A stretch of DNA of 64,000 bases from Bacteroidales bacterium (lineage in GTDB: Bacteria > Bacteroidota > Bacteroidia > Bacteroidales > P3): positions 1 through 64,000 of the forward strand of contig JAFXMW010000080.1 in NCBI GenBank assembly GCA_017530105.1, read 5' to 3'. The notes under the pieces are model-generated. The model searched no databases and was not told where the DNA came from. It saw only the letters and a program-made list of their open reading frames with translations. The stretch's first letter is position 1; each line of letters opens with the position of its first letter. The position numbers were made by a program, and so were the translations under genes. Below, one piece after another: positions 9,676-18,452 of this stretch.

Positions 9676-10587
9676 CTAAATTATGCCAATAATGTCGTTA
9701 ATGTCCTCCACGCCATGCCTTTGGCAATAATCCTGCAACCCTTCCACTATCTTCACTGTCACTGCGGGATCAATAAAATTGGCAGTACCCACCTCGATGG
9801 CTTTTGCTCCAGCCATGAGAAACTCCAATGCATCGGCGGCACAACTGATGCCACCCAGTCCCACAACGGGAATCTGCACAGCGTGAGCCACCTGCCACAC
9901 CATTCTCACAGCCACAGGCTTCACACACGGGCCACTCAATCCGCCCGTAATAGTGCTAAGATAAGGACGTTGCCTCTCTACATCTATGGCCATGCCCAGC
10001 AAGGTATTGATAAGCGACACACTGTCGGCCCCCGCCTGTTCCACAGCCTTGGCAATTTCCACTACGCTGGTGACATTTGGCGTTAGTTTCACTATCAACG
10101 TATTACCATACACCTTGCGTACTGCTCCAACCACCTGTGCAGCCATATCGGGATTGGTACCGAACCCCATACCTCCCTTCTTCACATTAGGACAGCTGAT
10201 ATTCAGTTCTATACCGGGGATACACTCCAATTCGTTAATCTGCTCCGCCACACTGCAATACTCCTCAATCGACGACCCGCTGACATTTACAAGGATATTC
10301 GTGTCAATATCCTTGATTCGGGGGTACACCTCCTTGCAAAACGTCTCCACACCCACATTCTGCAGCCCCACAGCATTCAACATCCCCGCAGGGGTCTCGG
10401 CCATACGGGGATAGGCATTGCCCTGCCGACGCTCGCCCGTAGTCCCCTTCACAACAATGCCTCCCAGTCGGCTCAAATCAATGAAATCTGCAAACTCCTC
10501 TCCATACCCAAATGTGCCTGAAGCCGTCATTACAGGGTTCTTCAGCACAATATCGTGAATCCTTGTTTCTAATTTTGCCATAGTCAA
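9676..10587 (-). CDS. pyrD: Dihydroorotate dehydrogenase B, catalytic subunit
   Basis: A 303-residue class 1B dihydroorotate dehydrogenase that oxidises dihydroorotate to orotate in pyrimidine synthesis, with FMN bound in a TIM barrel. Visible motifs are [13 protein letters not shown] near 17-29, [14 protein letters not shown] in the middle, and a C-terminal phosphate-binding part with VGLGGISCA and [12 protein letters not shown]. The class 1B enzyme needs PyrK as electron-transfer partner, and pyrK is encoded immediately upstream with a 5-base gap. Length is normal. The type 1B pair indicates NAD as final acceptor, as in anaerobes. Confidence 0.96.
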   Translation of the reverse strand: MTMAKLETRIHDIVLKNPVMTASGTFGYGEEFADFIDLSRLGGIVVKGTTGERRQGNAYPRMAETPAGMLNAVGLQNVGVETFCKEVYPRIKDIDTNILVNVSGSSIEEYCSVAEQINELECIPGIELNISCPNVKKGGMGFGTNPDMAAQVVGAVRKVYGNTLIVKLTPNVTSVVEIAKAVEQAGADSVSLINTLLGMAIDVERQRPYLSTITGGLSGPCVKPVAVRMVWQVAHAVQIPVVGLGGISCAADALEFLMAGAKAIEVGTANFIDPAVTVKIVEGLQDYCQRHGVEDINDIIGII

Positions 10588-10592
10588 TCTGT

Positions 10593-11363
10593 CTATTTGG
10601 TCTCAATCCATTTTGTCAACTTACATACGTCAAACACCGGACCCTCTTTACAAACACACTTATGCCCCTCGTCGGTGTCGCACACACAGCACAGGCAGGC
10701 CCCTATGCCGCAAGCCATCATATTCTCCAACGACACCTCGCAAGGGATGCCCTTCTCCAAGGCATAACGGCCCACAGCCTTCATCATCGGGGTGGGACCG
10801 CACGTGCAGATATGGTCATACGCATCCGTAAAGCGCGAATGTTGTGTTACCAACCCTTTCTCGCCCAAGCTGCCGTCCTCTGTGGCATAAACCACCTCGC
10901 CGTAAGGCTCAAAAGCCTCCCTCACGGGAATCAAGTCCTTTGTACGGCCACCCAGCAAGATGACGGGGTTCACACCTTTACGTTTATAGCACTTGGCCAA
11001 GTGAAGCAACGGTGCAATACCGGCACCTCCGCCCACCAGCAAAGGTCTGTCACCCTCCACAGCGAAACCGTGTCCCAAAGGATACACCAGGTTCAACTGC
11101 TCGCCCTCTTTCAGGGTCGACAACTGACGTGTCCCCTTCCCAACCACCTGTATCAGCAACGAGAGCGTGTTCCGCTCCTCGTCCACATCGTGGATAGAAA
11201 TAGGCCTGCGCAGCAGCACTTCGCGGCAATTCTTCACCTCAACCTCAACAAACTGTCCTGCATCAATCGGAGGCAGTTTCTCTGGATGGCGCAGCGTCAG
11301 GGCAAAATAATGATCACCCAGTTGCTCGCGCCTTTCGATAACAAAATCCGTAATATGCTTCAT
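10593..11363 (-). CDS. pyrK: Dihydroorotate dehydrogenase B, electron transfer subunit
   Basis: A 256-residue flavoprotein of the ferredoxin-reductase type that passes electrons from PyrD to NAD. The FAD-binding segment [11 protein letters not shown] is in the first quarter, a nucleotide-binding [10 protein letters not shown] follows, and the C-terminal region carries the 2Fe-2S ligands in [12 protein letters not shown] with a further Cys pair downstream. The start at 11363 gives the usual family N terminus; the open frame extends 146 codons upstream across the divergent recR promoter, which is implausible. It begins the pyrK-pyrD-kinase operon, read from the promoter box at 11433-11440. Confidence 0.95.
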   Translation of the reverse strand: MKHITDFVIERREQLGDHYFALTLRHPEKLPPIDAGQFVEVEVKNCREVLLRRPISIHDVDEERNTLSLLIQVVGKGTRQLSTLKEGEQLNLVYPLGHGFAVEGDRPLLVGGGAGIAPLLHLAKCYKRKGVNPVILLGGRTKDLIPVREAFEPYGEVVYATEDGSLGEKGLVTQHSRFTDAYDHICTCGPTPMMKAVGRYALEKGIPCEVSLENMMACGIGACLCCVCDTDEGHKCVCKEGPVFDVCKLTKWIETK

Positions 11364-11432
11364 ACGTCCTATCTTGTATAAGTCTACATTTGTTCTTCCT
11401 GCCGCCTTCACGGCATCAATTATTTCAAAATG

Positions 11433-11440
11433 CAAAAATA
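11433..11440 (-). promoter_or_regulatory. Promoter -7 box for pyrK-pyrD
   Basis: On the minus strand the sequence reads TATTTTTG, matching the Bacteroidota TAnnTTTG box, about 70 bases before the pyrK start. It is back-to-back with the recR box 13 bases away. The leader contains a GCCG...CGGC short hairpin. Confidence 0.65.
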
Positions 11441-11453
11441 CGAAAAAAATTCG

Positions 11454-11461
11454 TACCTTTG
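11454..11461 (+). promoter_or_regulatory. Promoter -7 box for recR
   Basis: TACCTTTG, an exact TAnnTTTG match, lies 22 bases before the recR start codon, so the transcript leader is short. The two divergent promoters must overlap in their upstream regions. Confidence 0.75.
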
Positions 11462-11483
11462 CAAATTCAAATAAAGAAAACAA

Positions 11484-12095
11484 ATGGACCTGCCCTCTAA
11501 CACTCTGGCCGCGGCCGTCGAAAATCTCTCCACACTCCCTGGTGTAGGCAAACGCTCTGCTTTGCGCTTTGCGCTCCATCTGCTCAAACAACCTGCCGGC
11601 GAAGTCATGCAACTGGCCGACTCCATCCACCGTCTCACCACCGACATCCACTACTGCCACATCTGCCACTGTCTCAGCGACTCCGACACCTGCCCCATCT
11701 GTGCCAGCCCCAAACGCACACAAAGCATTGTCTGCGTGGTAGAAAATGTCCAGGATGTCATGGCCATCGAAAACACCCAGCAATACCAAGGCCTCTACCA
11801 CGTCCTCGGAGGGGTCATCTCACCCATCGACGGCATCGGCATCCGCGACCTCAATATCGCCACACTCATCCAACGTGTGCAGCAAGGCATCCCTTCGCCT
11901 GTCGAAGAGGTAATCCTCGCACTCCCCACCACCATGGAGGGCGACACCACCGCTTTCTACCTCAACAAACAATTACAGCCCCTCGGTGTGAAAATCACCA
12001 CCATAGCCCGCGGCATAGCCGTAGGCGACAACCTTGAATACGCCGACGAAATCACCCTTGGTCGCAGTATCCTCAACCGCATACCCTTTGCCTAA
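11484..12095 (+). CDS. recR: Recombination mediator RecR
   Basis: A 203-residue protein that with RecO helps load RecA on gapped single-stranded DNA. It has the N-terminal helix-hairpin-helix LSTLPGVGKRSALR at 15-28, a four-Cys zinc finger (Cys58, 61, 70, 73), a Toprim domain from about residue 80 (VCVVENVQDVMAIE) and the C-terminal LGRSILNR. Length and domain order are standard. It is transcribed away from pyrK and is followed 18 bases later by the glycosidase gene, so these two probably form an operon. Confidence 0.97.
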   Translation: MDLPSNTLAAAVENLSTLPGVGKRSALRFALHLLKQPAGEVMQLADSIHRLTTDIHYCHICHCLSDSDTCPICASPKRTQSIVCVVENVQDVMAIENTQQYQGLYHVLGGVISPIDGIGIRDLNIATLIQRVQQGIPSPVEEVILALPTTMEGDTTAFYLNKQLQPLGVKITTIARGIAVGDNLEYADEITLGRSILNRIPFA

Positions 12096-12113
12096 ACAAC
12101 AACACTCAATAAC

Positions 12114-13256
12114 ATGAAACGACCCTTAATCCTGCCAATCCTCATGGCTCTCACCCTTGCCGCCTGCGGACAAAGCAACGGCTCCCAACCCGAAAGCCTC
12201 GAACCCAAGGCCATCAGTAGCGACGAACAACTTCGACGCGACATAGGCGAAATGCTCCTTATCGGTTTCCGTGGTACCTCCATCACCGAAAAAGACCATA
12301 TTGTCCGCGACCTGCGCGACTATCACATCGGCAACATAATCCTCTTCGAATACGACGCCCCCACCGGCACCCGTCACCGCAATGTACTCTCGCCCAGTCA
12401 GCTCCGTACCCTCTGCAGCGATTTGCAAAAATACGCCGATACCACCCTCCTCATCGGCATCGACCAGGAAGGGGGCAACGTAACGCGTATGCGCGTCCGT
12501 GACGGCTTCCCGCCAACCATGACCGCTGAAGCCTCTGCACAAGGCGGCAGCGACAGCGTCATCAGCAACGCCAGCACCATTGCCTCCGAACTCAGGCAGG
12601 CAGGCGTCAACCTTAACTTTGCTCCCTGCATCGATGTCAACGTCAACCCCTCCTGTCCCGTAATAGGCAAACTGGGACGCAGTTTCTCTGCCAACCACAA
12701 AACGGTATCGGAATATGCTGCACTCTACATCAAAGCCCATCACGAAAAAGGCATCATCACCTGTCTCAAACACTTCCCCGGTCACGGCAGTGCCAAAGGC
12801 GACACCCATGCAGGCCTTGTCGATGTTACCGATACATGGAAACCCTACGAACTCGAACCCTATAGATACCTCATAAGCAACAACCTTGCCGATATGGTAA
12901 TGGTGGCACACGTCATCAACCGCAACCTCGGCGACAACCTGCCCGCCTCACTCTCCCCCCTCGCAATCAAAGAAACCCTACGCAACCAACTTGGTTTCAA
13001 CGGGGTAGTTGTCACCGACGACCTGGCAATGGGGGCCATCACCAAACAATACGGCTTTGAAGAGGCCTTGCGACTCGCCATCGAAGCCGGATGCGACATG
13101 CTCTGTCTCTCCAACAACGGCTCAGCCTACGACCCTGAACTTGTGCCCAAAGCAGTGGAAACCATTCTGCAATATGTAAAAAACGGGCAACTCTCAGCCG
13201 ACGACATCCACACCTCAGCCGAACGCATCCGTACCCTGAAAAGGAAGTTAAAATAA
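12114..13256 (+). CDS. Glycoside hydrolase family 3 lipoprotein, beta-N-acetylhexosaminidase type
   Basis: A 380-residue lipoprotein: signal with lipobox LAAC, Cys18. The single GH3 barrel carries the NagZ-type signature KHFPGHG-x4-D-x-H at 219-232, whose His and Asp act as the unusual acid/base, and the nucleophile region TDDLAMGAI with Asp302/303. DQEGGNVTR at 117-125 and DVNVNP also fit. The reaction is likely removal of terminal beta-GlcNAc from muropeptides or glycans. NagZ is cytosolic in E. coli; here the lipobox indicates export to the envelope, so it may act on wall fragments or dietary glycans outside the membrane. Confidence 0.92.
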   Translation: MKRPLILPILMALTLAACGQSNGSQPESLEPKAISSDEQLRRDIGEMLLIGFRGTSITEKDHIVRDLRDYHIGNIILFEYDAPTGTRHRNVLSPSQLRTLCSDLQKYADTTLLIGIDQEGGNVTRMRVRDGFPPTMTAEASAQGGSDSVISNASTIASELRQAGVNLNFAPCIDVNVNPSCPVIGKLGRSFSANHKTVSEYAALYIKAHHEKGIITCLKHFPGHGSAKGDTHAGLVDVTDTWKPYELEPYRYLISNNLADMVMVAHVINRNLGDNLPASLSPLAIKETLRNQLGFNGVVVTDDLAMGAITKQYGFEEALRLAIEAGCDMLCLSNNGSAYDPELVPKAVETILQYVKNGQLSADDIHTSAERIRTLKRKLK

Positions 13257-13258
13257 TC

Positions 13259-13699
13259 TTAGAACCAGCCTGTTAGACTTAGCAAACCCGTTGCAGCAAG
13301 ATAACGGGCAAGTTTCCCTATAAACATCAAAACCACTGTCCAGCGGGGGTTAACCCTCATCAGTCCCATGGCTATGGCAATCAAATCACCCACAAAAGGC
13401 AGCCATGTCAGCAATGCCGCCCAAACACCATAGCGGGCTATCTTGCTGTGAACACGTTCCAGTTTCTCGCGTCTCACCCTGAAATACTTCTCCAGCCACT
13501 CCCATTTGCACAGCCATCCCATGGCGAAACTGATCATACCGCCCGTAGTGTTGCCAAACGCGGCCACCAGCGACACCACCCACTTGCCATAGCCTGCCAA
13601 CAAAGCACCTGCCAGCAAAGCCTCGGAGGCGAAAGGCACCACCGTGGCGGCCAACATACTGCCCAGAAAAAGACCAAAAAGTCCCAAATTGCCAAACAT
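13259..13699 (-). CDS. YqaA-type membrane protein (VTT/DedA-like)
   Basis: A 146-residue inner membrane protein with about four hydrophobic segments. The family features visible are the early FASEALLAGAL segment, a GNTTGG turn and the later R-x-G-VWAALLTWLPFVGDLIAIAMGL re-entrant-like loop, as in the small YqaA branch of VTT-domain proteins. Relatives are linked to phospholipid scrambling and membrane maintenance; the role here is unknown. It converges on the glycosidase gene with two bases between stop codons, so transcripts from both sides overlap at their 3' ends. Confidence 0.85.
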   Translation of the reverse strand: MFGNLGLFGLFLGSMLAATVVPFASEALLAGALLAGYGKWVVSLVAAFGNTTGGMISFAMGWLCKWEWLEKYFRVRREKLERVHSKIARYGVWAALLTWLPFVGDLIAIAMGLMRVNPRWTVVLMFIGKLARYLAATGLLSLTGWF

Positions 13700-13803
13700 G
13701 CATCCCTAAACGAAGTTTCAGGCGTTTTATTGCATTTATAGGACGATATGTGCTGTCACAGGCTCTCTGGGGCGGATTGGCGCTCAGGCTAAATTCCATA
13801 TTG

Positions 13804-13811
13804 TATCTTTG
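13804..13811 (+). promoter_or_regulatory. Promoter -7 box
   Basis: TATCTTTG, a TAnnTTTG match on the plus strand. The next plus-strand gene begins at 13974, so a transcript would have a leader of about 155 bases that includes the family A palindrome. Confidence 0.6.
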
Positions 13812-13870
13812 CAAATAGAAACAAAACGGCAAAGTAAATGCAATTGTATGATAATATGTATTTTAATATA

Positions 13871-13935
13871 ATTGTTTTACACTTTGTCCACACTTGATTT
13901 ACACTTTTAAAGTGTGAAACAAGTGTAATACAAAA
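13871..13935. repeat. Palindromic repeat, family A, copy 2
   Basis: Inner arms 13891-13907 and 13909-13925 pair with two mismatches around one base; outer arms starting TTGTTTTACACTT pair with one mismatch to AAGTGTAATACAA. Unit order and spacing are those of the copy at 25-90. It lies between a promoter box and the gene at 13974, so it would fold in that gene's leader. Confidence 0.75.
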
Positions 13936-13973
13936 GTGAAAAAAAAGGTAATAATTATAAAAATGTAATCGCT

Positions 13974-14816
13974 ATGGCACAATTGAAAAAAAGAGGACTT
14001 ACACTCACGGGAAGACTTGAGACAGACAATGTTTCATTCTATACCAAGAAAGGTAAAATCATTATGCGGTCGGCCACCACCAAGCAACCGCCAAGACGCA
14101 CTCGCGGACAATTCATCTCAAGACAGCGGGTAGCACACAACATGGGCTTATGGAAAAGGTTGAAACATGATGTAAAACCCATGTTTACAAACAGTGAGAA
14201 CATCTATGGACGTTTTTGCTCGCTGATGCATAAATGTCCCGTGGTCTTTCTGACAAAGGAGGCACTGCGCAATGGAGCCACCCTGCTGCTGCCAGGGATG
14301 ACCGTAAGCGACGGGATACTGGCCGACATAGGCTACCACATTGGTGTGGCAGAAGGAAGTCCAGCACTATTTACCAATTTGAAAGTAGCAGAAGAATGGG
14401 ATGGCCAACCAAACGGAACAGACATGGTTGCAGCACTTTGCCGTTTTAATACAGATTTTCGAACAGGGGATGTCCTTCGGCTCTACACTTTAAGACAAGT
14501 TATTGAAAACATGATTCCTAAAGTATATATTGAAGTAGAAAATCTTACTATTGAATATGGAGAGACTATTGTCGGGTTCAGAGGTGTTGAACTGCGCAGC
14601 GTGGATGGGTGTCTGGTTCTTGCCGGGAGTACATTTGCCGATACGTCGGCAGGTTGGGCCCTGGTTCATATCAGCGGAAATAAGTGTTCAACGCAAACCG
14701 TTGTCACCCACTGCACCCTTTATGAACAATACACCACCGAGGAGGCCATGGCGGTTGCAGCCGACAGCTATGGCGGGCTGACTTTGCCGGGAATGATTAC
14801 CCCCGACACGGATTGA
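13974..14816 (+). CDS. Hypothetical protein
   Basis: A 280-residue protein without signal peptide or membrane segment. I do not recognise it. The first ~60 residues are basic (LKKRGLTLTGRLE, VSFYTKKGKIIMRSATTK, RTRGQFISRQRVAHNMGLW). This layout, a short strand-rich opening followed by a Gln/Arg-rich helix, recalls small Bacteroidales proteins of the DUF6266 kind, but that is only a resemblance. The C-terminal two thirds look globular with alternating strands. It stands alone between minus-strand genes, has a repeat-bearing leader, and its orientation goes against its neighbours, which may indicate separate acquisition. Confidence 0.65.
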   Translation: MAQLKKRGLTLTGRLETDNVSFYTKKGKIIMRSATTKQPPRRTRGQFISRQRVAHNMGLWKRLKHDVKPMFTNSENIYGRFCSLMHKCPVVFLTKEALRNGATLLLPGMTVSDGILADIGYHIGVAEGSPALFTNLKVAEEWDGQPNGTDMVAALCRFNTDFRTGDVLRLYTLRQVIENMIPKVYIEVENLTIEYGETIVGFRGVELRSVDGCLVLAGSTFADTSAGWALVHISGNKCSTQTVVTHCTLYEQYTTEEAMAVAADSYGGLTLPGMITPDTD

Positions 14817-14842
14817 TAGCATGATTGTTGAATGAATGGTCG

Positions 14843-15406
14843 TCAATTGGAGAAAAAGGCTCCTTTGACAGCATAAACAAGCAGGAAAAGGACAGCTATG
14901 AGCTGCCAGCGACGGGCTCGGATTTCTTTCTTCCGCCTACCCAGCATGATGGCAAGATAAGACATCAGGAAGAGAACCAGAAACAACGGGATAGCTACAC
15001 GCCAGAGAGCGTCTCCCACCAATACACGGAAACCCAATCCCATACCCACGAAAAGGGTGTTGGTGCCCGTGGCAACACCGAGCAACAGCACCGTCAGCCA
15101 ACGCGAAATGTCGTAGGCGGGCAGCTCTTTGTCCTTTTTTCGGAATGCTGGAAAAAACATGCGCAACGCCACCACAAGAAACAGGCCAAGATAGACAAGA
15201 TTGTCGTAGTCGGGATAGCCGAAACGTAACATATTGCCAATGTATATACCTGCAAGCATGAGTAATACATGCACAATGGCCAAGAGAAGGGACACAGCCA
15301 ACCCATGTGAGAGCCGGATAGGATTTTTCAATGCACAGCCTCGCACCGTTACCATAAGAGGCACCGAAAGTGCAAAAGCGAGGATAATATATTCTAATAT
15401 TGACAT
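14843..15406 (-). CDS. MntP-like six-helix membrane protein
   Basis: A 187-residue protein with about six hydrophobic segments arranged as two sets of three, separated by a basic cytosolic loop (FRKKDKELPAYDISRW near 90-105). The pattern, including a first helix ALSVPLMVTVRG and a fourth helix LLLGVATGTNTLFVGMGLG, resembles the MntP family of manganese exporters. The Asp residues that MntP carries in helices 1 and 4 are absent at the matching places (Val/Pro and Asn/Thr instead), so manganese transport is uncertain. It ends on the opposite strand 26 bases from the hypothetical gene and starts 4 bases after rsmA. Confidence 0.65.
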   Translation of the reverse strand: MSILEYIILAFALSVPLMVTVRGCALKNPIRLSHGLAVSLLLAIVHVLLMLAGIYIGNMLRFGYPDYDNLVYLGLFLVVALRMFFPAFRKKDKELPAYDISRWLTVLLLGVATGTNTLFVGMGLGFRVLVGDALWRVAIPLFLVLFLMSYLAIMLGRRKKEIRARRWQLIAVLFLLVYAVKGAFFSN

Positions 15407-15410
15407 GACG

Positions 15411-16166
15411 TTATGACAATGATTTGGTTAATGTTATGAAGTCGTCGACGGATAACTGCTCGGCTCGCAACGAGAGAAGTCTGTCGGGGACATTATCGAG
15501 TGGCATATTGAGTTGACGCAGCGCATTGCGGAGGGTCTTCCGACGTTGGTTGAAACCGATTTTCACCACTTTTACAAAAAGGTTTTCATCACATTCCAAA
15601 GTAGTTATACTATTGCGACGAAGCCGGATGACAGCCGATTTGACCTTGGGGGGCGGGTTAAAGACATGTTCGGGAACAGTGAAAAGGTATTCAATATCGT
15701 AATAAGCTGATAGCAAGACACTCAAGATGCCGTAGGTTTTGCTGCCGGGCTTTGCGGCCACCCGCTCAGCCACTTCTTTCTGAAACATGCCTACCAGTTC
15801 GGGAACACGACTGCGATTGTCGAAGACTTTGAACAGGATTTGCGAGGAGATATTGTAAGGGAAGTTGCCTATTACGGCGAAAGGTTCGGAAAAGAGTGTT
15901 CCGGGGTCAAGGGCCAGGAAATCGCCCTCGATGACGTGGAGCGACGGGTAATGTTGATGGAGGTAGGATACCGACTCACGGTCGATTTCAATGGCATGGA
16001 AATCAATATCCGGCATATTGTAAAGATATTTTGTCAGAACCCCCATACCGGGACCTATTTCCAAGACGTGAGGAGTGATGCCCGTAAGGCTTTCGGCAAT
16101 TTGACGGGCGATGTTCTCGTCTTTGAGAAAATGTTGTCCAAGGAACTTTTTTGCACGTACTTCCAT
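15411..16166 (-). CDS. rsmA: 16S rRNA (adenine(1518)-N(6)/adenine(1519)-N(6))-dimethyltransferase
   Basis: A 251-residue SAM-dependent methyltransferase (KsgA) that dimethylates two adjacent adenines near the 3' end of 16S rRNA late in small-subunit assembly. The N-terminal KKFLGQHFLKD is at 6-16, the SAM motif VLEIGPGMGVLT at about 34-45, and the catalytic motif IV reads NFPYNISS, the NLPY-type form. The C-terminal helix includes FNQRRKTLRNAL. Length is normal. It lies 9 bases downstream of the TPR gene, same strand, so the two probably share a transcript. Confidence 0.97.
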   Translation of the reverse strand: MEVRAKKFLGQHFLKDENIARQIAESLTGITPHVLEIGPGMGVLTKYLYNMPDIDFHAIEIDRESVSYLHQHYPSLHVIEGDFLALDPGTLFSEPFAVIGNFPYNISSQILFKVFDNRSRVPELVGMFQKEVAERVAAKPGSKTYGILSVLLSAYYDIEYLFTVPEHVFNPPPKVKSAVIRLRRNSITTLECDENLFVKVVKIGFNQRRKTLRNALRQLNMPLDNVPDRLLSLRAEQLSVDDFITLTKSLS

Positions 16167-16175
16167 AACAAAGGT

Positions 16176-18041
16176 CTATAGGGTTTCTTTCTCCTTGGAA
16201 TCAATTGGTTGCGCAGGCTCAGGAAGGGCACGATAACGTTTGCGCGCATGGTCGACATAGAGACTTGCCGGGTAGTCGAGGATGAGTTTTTCGTAACAGG
16301 CTCGAGCCCGTGCAAGATTGCCGAGTTGTTCCTCGTTGAGCTGAGCAAGAAGCAAGAGGGCATCGTCGGCCAGGATGTCGTCGGGATAGAAATCGACAAG
16401 CTGCTGGAGGAGAGTGTCGGCCTCGGCATAACGCTGTTGGCGTATGCGAATGCGAGCTTTCTGATATAAGACTTCGTCGAAAAGAGGATGCGACAAAGCG
16501 CTGTGGGATATGTCGTCGAAAGCATTCCAAGCAGAATCAAGCATGTTGCGATAGAGTAGCAAATCGGCAGCAGCGTAACGCGAAAGCATGTCGAAGGTGC
16601 TGTCTTCCTCCATGTTGTCGCTGATAAGCAGAGAAAGCTGCATGGCATCGTTGGCAATGAGTTTGGTGGTGGAGGACCGGAGGACATCCAACTGGGTTTT
16701 TGCCCATAGGAAATCGTTGTTGTAATAGGACAGTTTGGCATTCTTGAACTTGGCCTGCGAACCCAGCACATCGTTCTTATTGGCTTTTTCCACCTGCATG
16801 TAGAGGAGGGAGGCATCCCATATCTCACCTGCAAACAGGAGCAGGTCGCCAAGGGCGAGTTTGGTCTCATCGCGCTCCTTTGGGGGGAGTTTGGGTAGCT
16901 CAAGGATGTCGTAGAGTATGTCGGCGGCACGCTGGACGCTGTCGGCATAATAGGCCATCAGGTCGGCATAATTGCGCATCAACGGAACAGTGTTGACGCT
17001 TTTACCCAGCTCGTCAAAAGCAGCTTCGTAGTCGTGGAGCAACTGCCAGAGACGTTTGTTTTCGATGGGGAAATTGCGGTTTATACGGGCAAAGGCAACG
17101 TCCAGCTCCCCTACCCTTGCGGCAAAGTAATTGGCCCCTTCCTGCCCCTTTTTCGTCACTGTAGCGTAGCACTGCTGGGCTATGTCGTAGGCCTCGTTGG
17201 AACGGGCAATGGAGGCCACACGCATCAATGGCTCTCCCTCCAAGTCGGGGAAACGGACATCAATGGCACTTGCCTGTACCATGGCGAACTGGAAATCCTT
17301 TTGTTGCAGCGAAAACCAAAGCATCATTTCAATATACTGTCTATTGTCAGGATGCTGCTGTATGCGGGTTATCAATGTATTACGGAGTCCATCAACAAGT
17401 TTTGGGTTGGCCGTTTCTTTGAGTACACGCTGCAGTGAGATTTGGATGGAACCCATCATATTGGGAGACTTGTCCAAAAGGTCGAAGTATTCCTGCATCA
17501 TGGCCTCATAGTTGCCGACACGTTCATAAAGGGTTGCTAATTCGCTCACAAAGACAAAATCATTTTGCATCTTTTTGCGGGCAGTAAGATACACTTGTAT
17601 CGCGTATTCGGGATGGCCGGCAGATTCAAAAGCCTGGGTCAACTCGTTGATTTGCTTGGTATCATAGCCTATCTTGTCCACTACCGAACTATAGGTTTTG
17701 GTTGCCTTGCGCTTGTCGCCACGCATTTCATATATCTGCCCGAGATCTACAAATAAATATAAATTGGACGGGTTCTTTTTTATGCGCCGCTCTACCAACT
17801 TCTCTGCTTCCTTAAAGTTCTCTAATTCAAGATAAGAACGGAACAACATTTGGTAATAGAATTGGTTCGGAGTCCTCGTATAGAGCGTTTCGTAACACTC
17901 GGCAGCTTGTTCATACTGTCCACTGGAGAAATAATGCGCCGCAATCTGTTCTTGACTCTGCTGCGCACTACATGGCAATAAGAAACCCAGCACGAAAGCC
18001 AGACAAACCAAACACCGTTTATTTATCAATACTATTGGCAT
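16176..18041 (-). CDS. Secreted tetratricopeptide repeat protein
   Basis: A 621-residue protein with an N-terminal signal (hydrophobic 12-24, LPCSAQQ). Helical repeats of the TPR type run through most of the chain, with recognisable units such as YFSSGQYEQAAECYETLY (36-53), FKEAEKLVERRI and, near the end, AEADTLLQQLVDFYPDD and ARACYEKLILDYPASLYVDHARKRY, the last typical of YbgF/BamD-like repeats. It probably scaffolds a periplasmic complex, partner unknown. The gene precedes rsmA closely. No enzyme motif is seen. Its start lies about 15 bases past the terminator of the tRNA-Lys pair. Confidence 0.85.
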   Translation of the reverse strand: MPIVLINKRCLVCLAFVLGFLLPCSAQQSQEQIAAHYFSSGQYEQAAECYETLYTRTPNQFYYQMLFRSYLELENFKEAEKLVERRIKKNPSNLYLFVDLGQIYEMRGDKRKATKTYSSVVDKIGYDTKQINELTQAFESAGHPEYAIQVYLTARKKMQNDFVFVSELATLYERVGNYEAMMQEYFDLLDKSPNMMGSIQISLQRVLKETANPKLVDGLRNTLITRIQQHPDNRQYIEMMLWFSLQQKDFQFAMVQASAIDVRFPDLEGEPLMRVASIARSNEAYDIAQQCYATVTKKGQEGANYFAARVGELDVAFARINRNFPIENKRLWQLLHDYEAAFDELGKSVNTVPLMRNYADLMAYYADSVQRAADILYDILELPKLPPKERDETKLALGDLLLFAGEIWDASLLYMQVEKANKNDVLGSQAKFKNAKLSYYNNDFLWAKTQLDVLRSSTTKLIANDAMQLSLLISDNMEEDSTFDMLSRYAAADLLLYRNMLDSAWNAFDDISHSALSHPLFDEVLYQKARIRIRQQRYAEADTLLQQLVDFYPDDILADDALLLLAQLNEEQLGNLARARACYEKLILDYPASLYVDHARKRYRALPEPAQPIDSKEKETL

Positions 18042-18054
18042 GAATCACATCTTA

Positions 18055-18083
18055 TAAAAAACACCGGAAAGGGATTCCCGGTG
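18055..18083 (-). terminator. Terminator of the tRNA-Lys pair
   Basis: On the minus strand CACCGG (18083-18078) pairs with CCGGTG (18067-18062), the loop can extend the stem, and a run of T follows. It stands 10 bases after the downstream tRNA-Lys and before the TPR gene. Confidence 0.75.
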
Positions 18084-18092
18084 CCATTTGAG

Positions 18093-18165
18093 TGACTAAG
18101 CTGGGATTCGAACCCAGGACCCCATCCTTAAAAGGGATGTGCTCTACCTGCTGAGCTACTTAGTC
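18093..18165 (-). tRNA. tRNA-Lys (anticodon TTT), second copy of a tandem pair
   Basis: Minus-strand 73-base cloverleaf including the discriminator A. Acceptor GACTAAG pairs with CTTAGTC; D stem GCTC/GAGC; anticodon stem CATCC/GGATG around loop CTTTTAA, giving anticodon TTT; T arm CTGGG-TTCGAAT-CCCAG. CCA is not encoded. The sequence is identical to the copy at 18187-18259, 94 bases upstream in transcription order. Confidence 0.97.
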
Positions 18166-18186
18166 ATCCTTTATTCACTATGTTTG

Positions 18187-18259
18187 TGACTAAGCTGGGA
18201 TTCGAACCCAGGACCCCATCCTTAAAAGGGATGTGCTCTACCTGCTGAGCTACTTAGTC
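18187..18259 (-). tRNA. tRNA-Lys (anticodon TTT), first copy of a tandem pair
   Basis: Same cloverleaf as the copy at 18093-18165, base for base, with loop CTTTTAA and anticodon TTT. The spacer between the two mature sequences is 21 bases. Transcription should start at the box at 18278-18285. CCA is not encoded. Confidence 0.97.
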
Positions 18260-18277
18260 ATCCGAAATTTGAGTTTG

Positions 18278-18285
18278 CAAAAGTA
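18278..18285 (-). promoter_or_regulatory. Promoter -7 box for the tRNA-Lys pair
   Basis: Reads TACTTTTG on the minus strand, a TAnnTTTG match 19 bases before the first tRNA, with a T-rich upstream tract. Confidence 0.7.
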
Positions 18286-18422
18286 CAACTTTTTTCTCTT
18301 TTGGCAAAAAGTTTTTCATAAATAATTTTAGTGCGAAAGAATAACTAACTATTATACAAACTAATACGTTCATCAAGAAAAAAAATATTAATAAAATTTT
18401 TGTTCATTCAACAAATAATTCG

Positions 18423-18430
18423 TACCTTTG
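18423..18430 (+). promoter_or_regulatory. Promoter -7 box for the acidic protein and WbqC-like gene
   Basis: TACCTTTG, an exact TAnnTTTG match, 22 bases before the start codon at 18453. The upstream region is AT-rich with a TTTTTG stretch about 20 bases away. Confidence 0.7.
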
Positions 18431-18452
18431 TTTTCTCAAAAAAACTTAAAAT

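Noticed and set aside
18040..18300. CRISPR-like repeat-spacer pattern
   Set aside because: The two 76-base repeats are complete tRNA-Lys genes.
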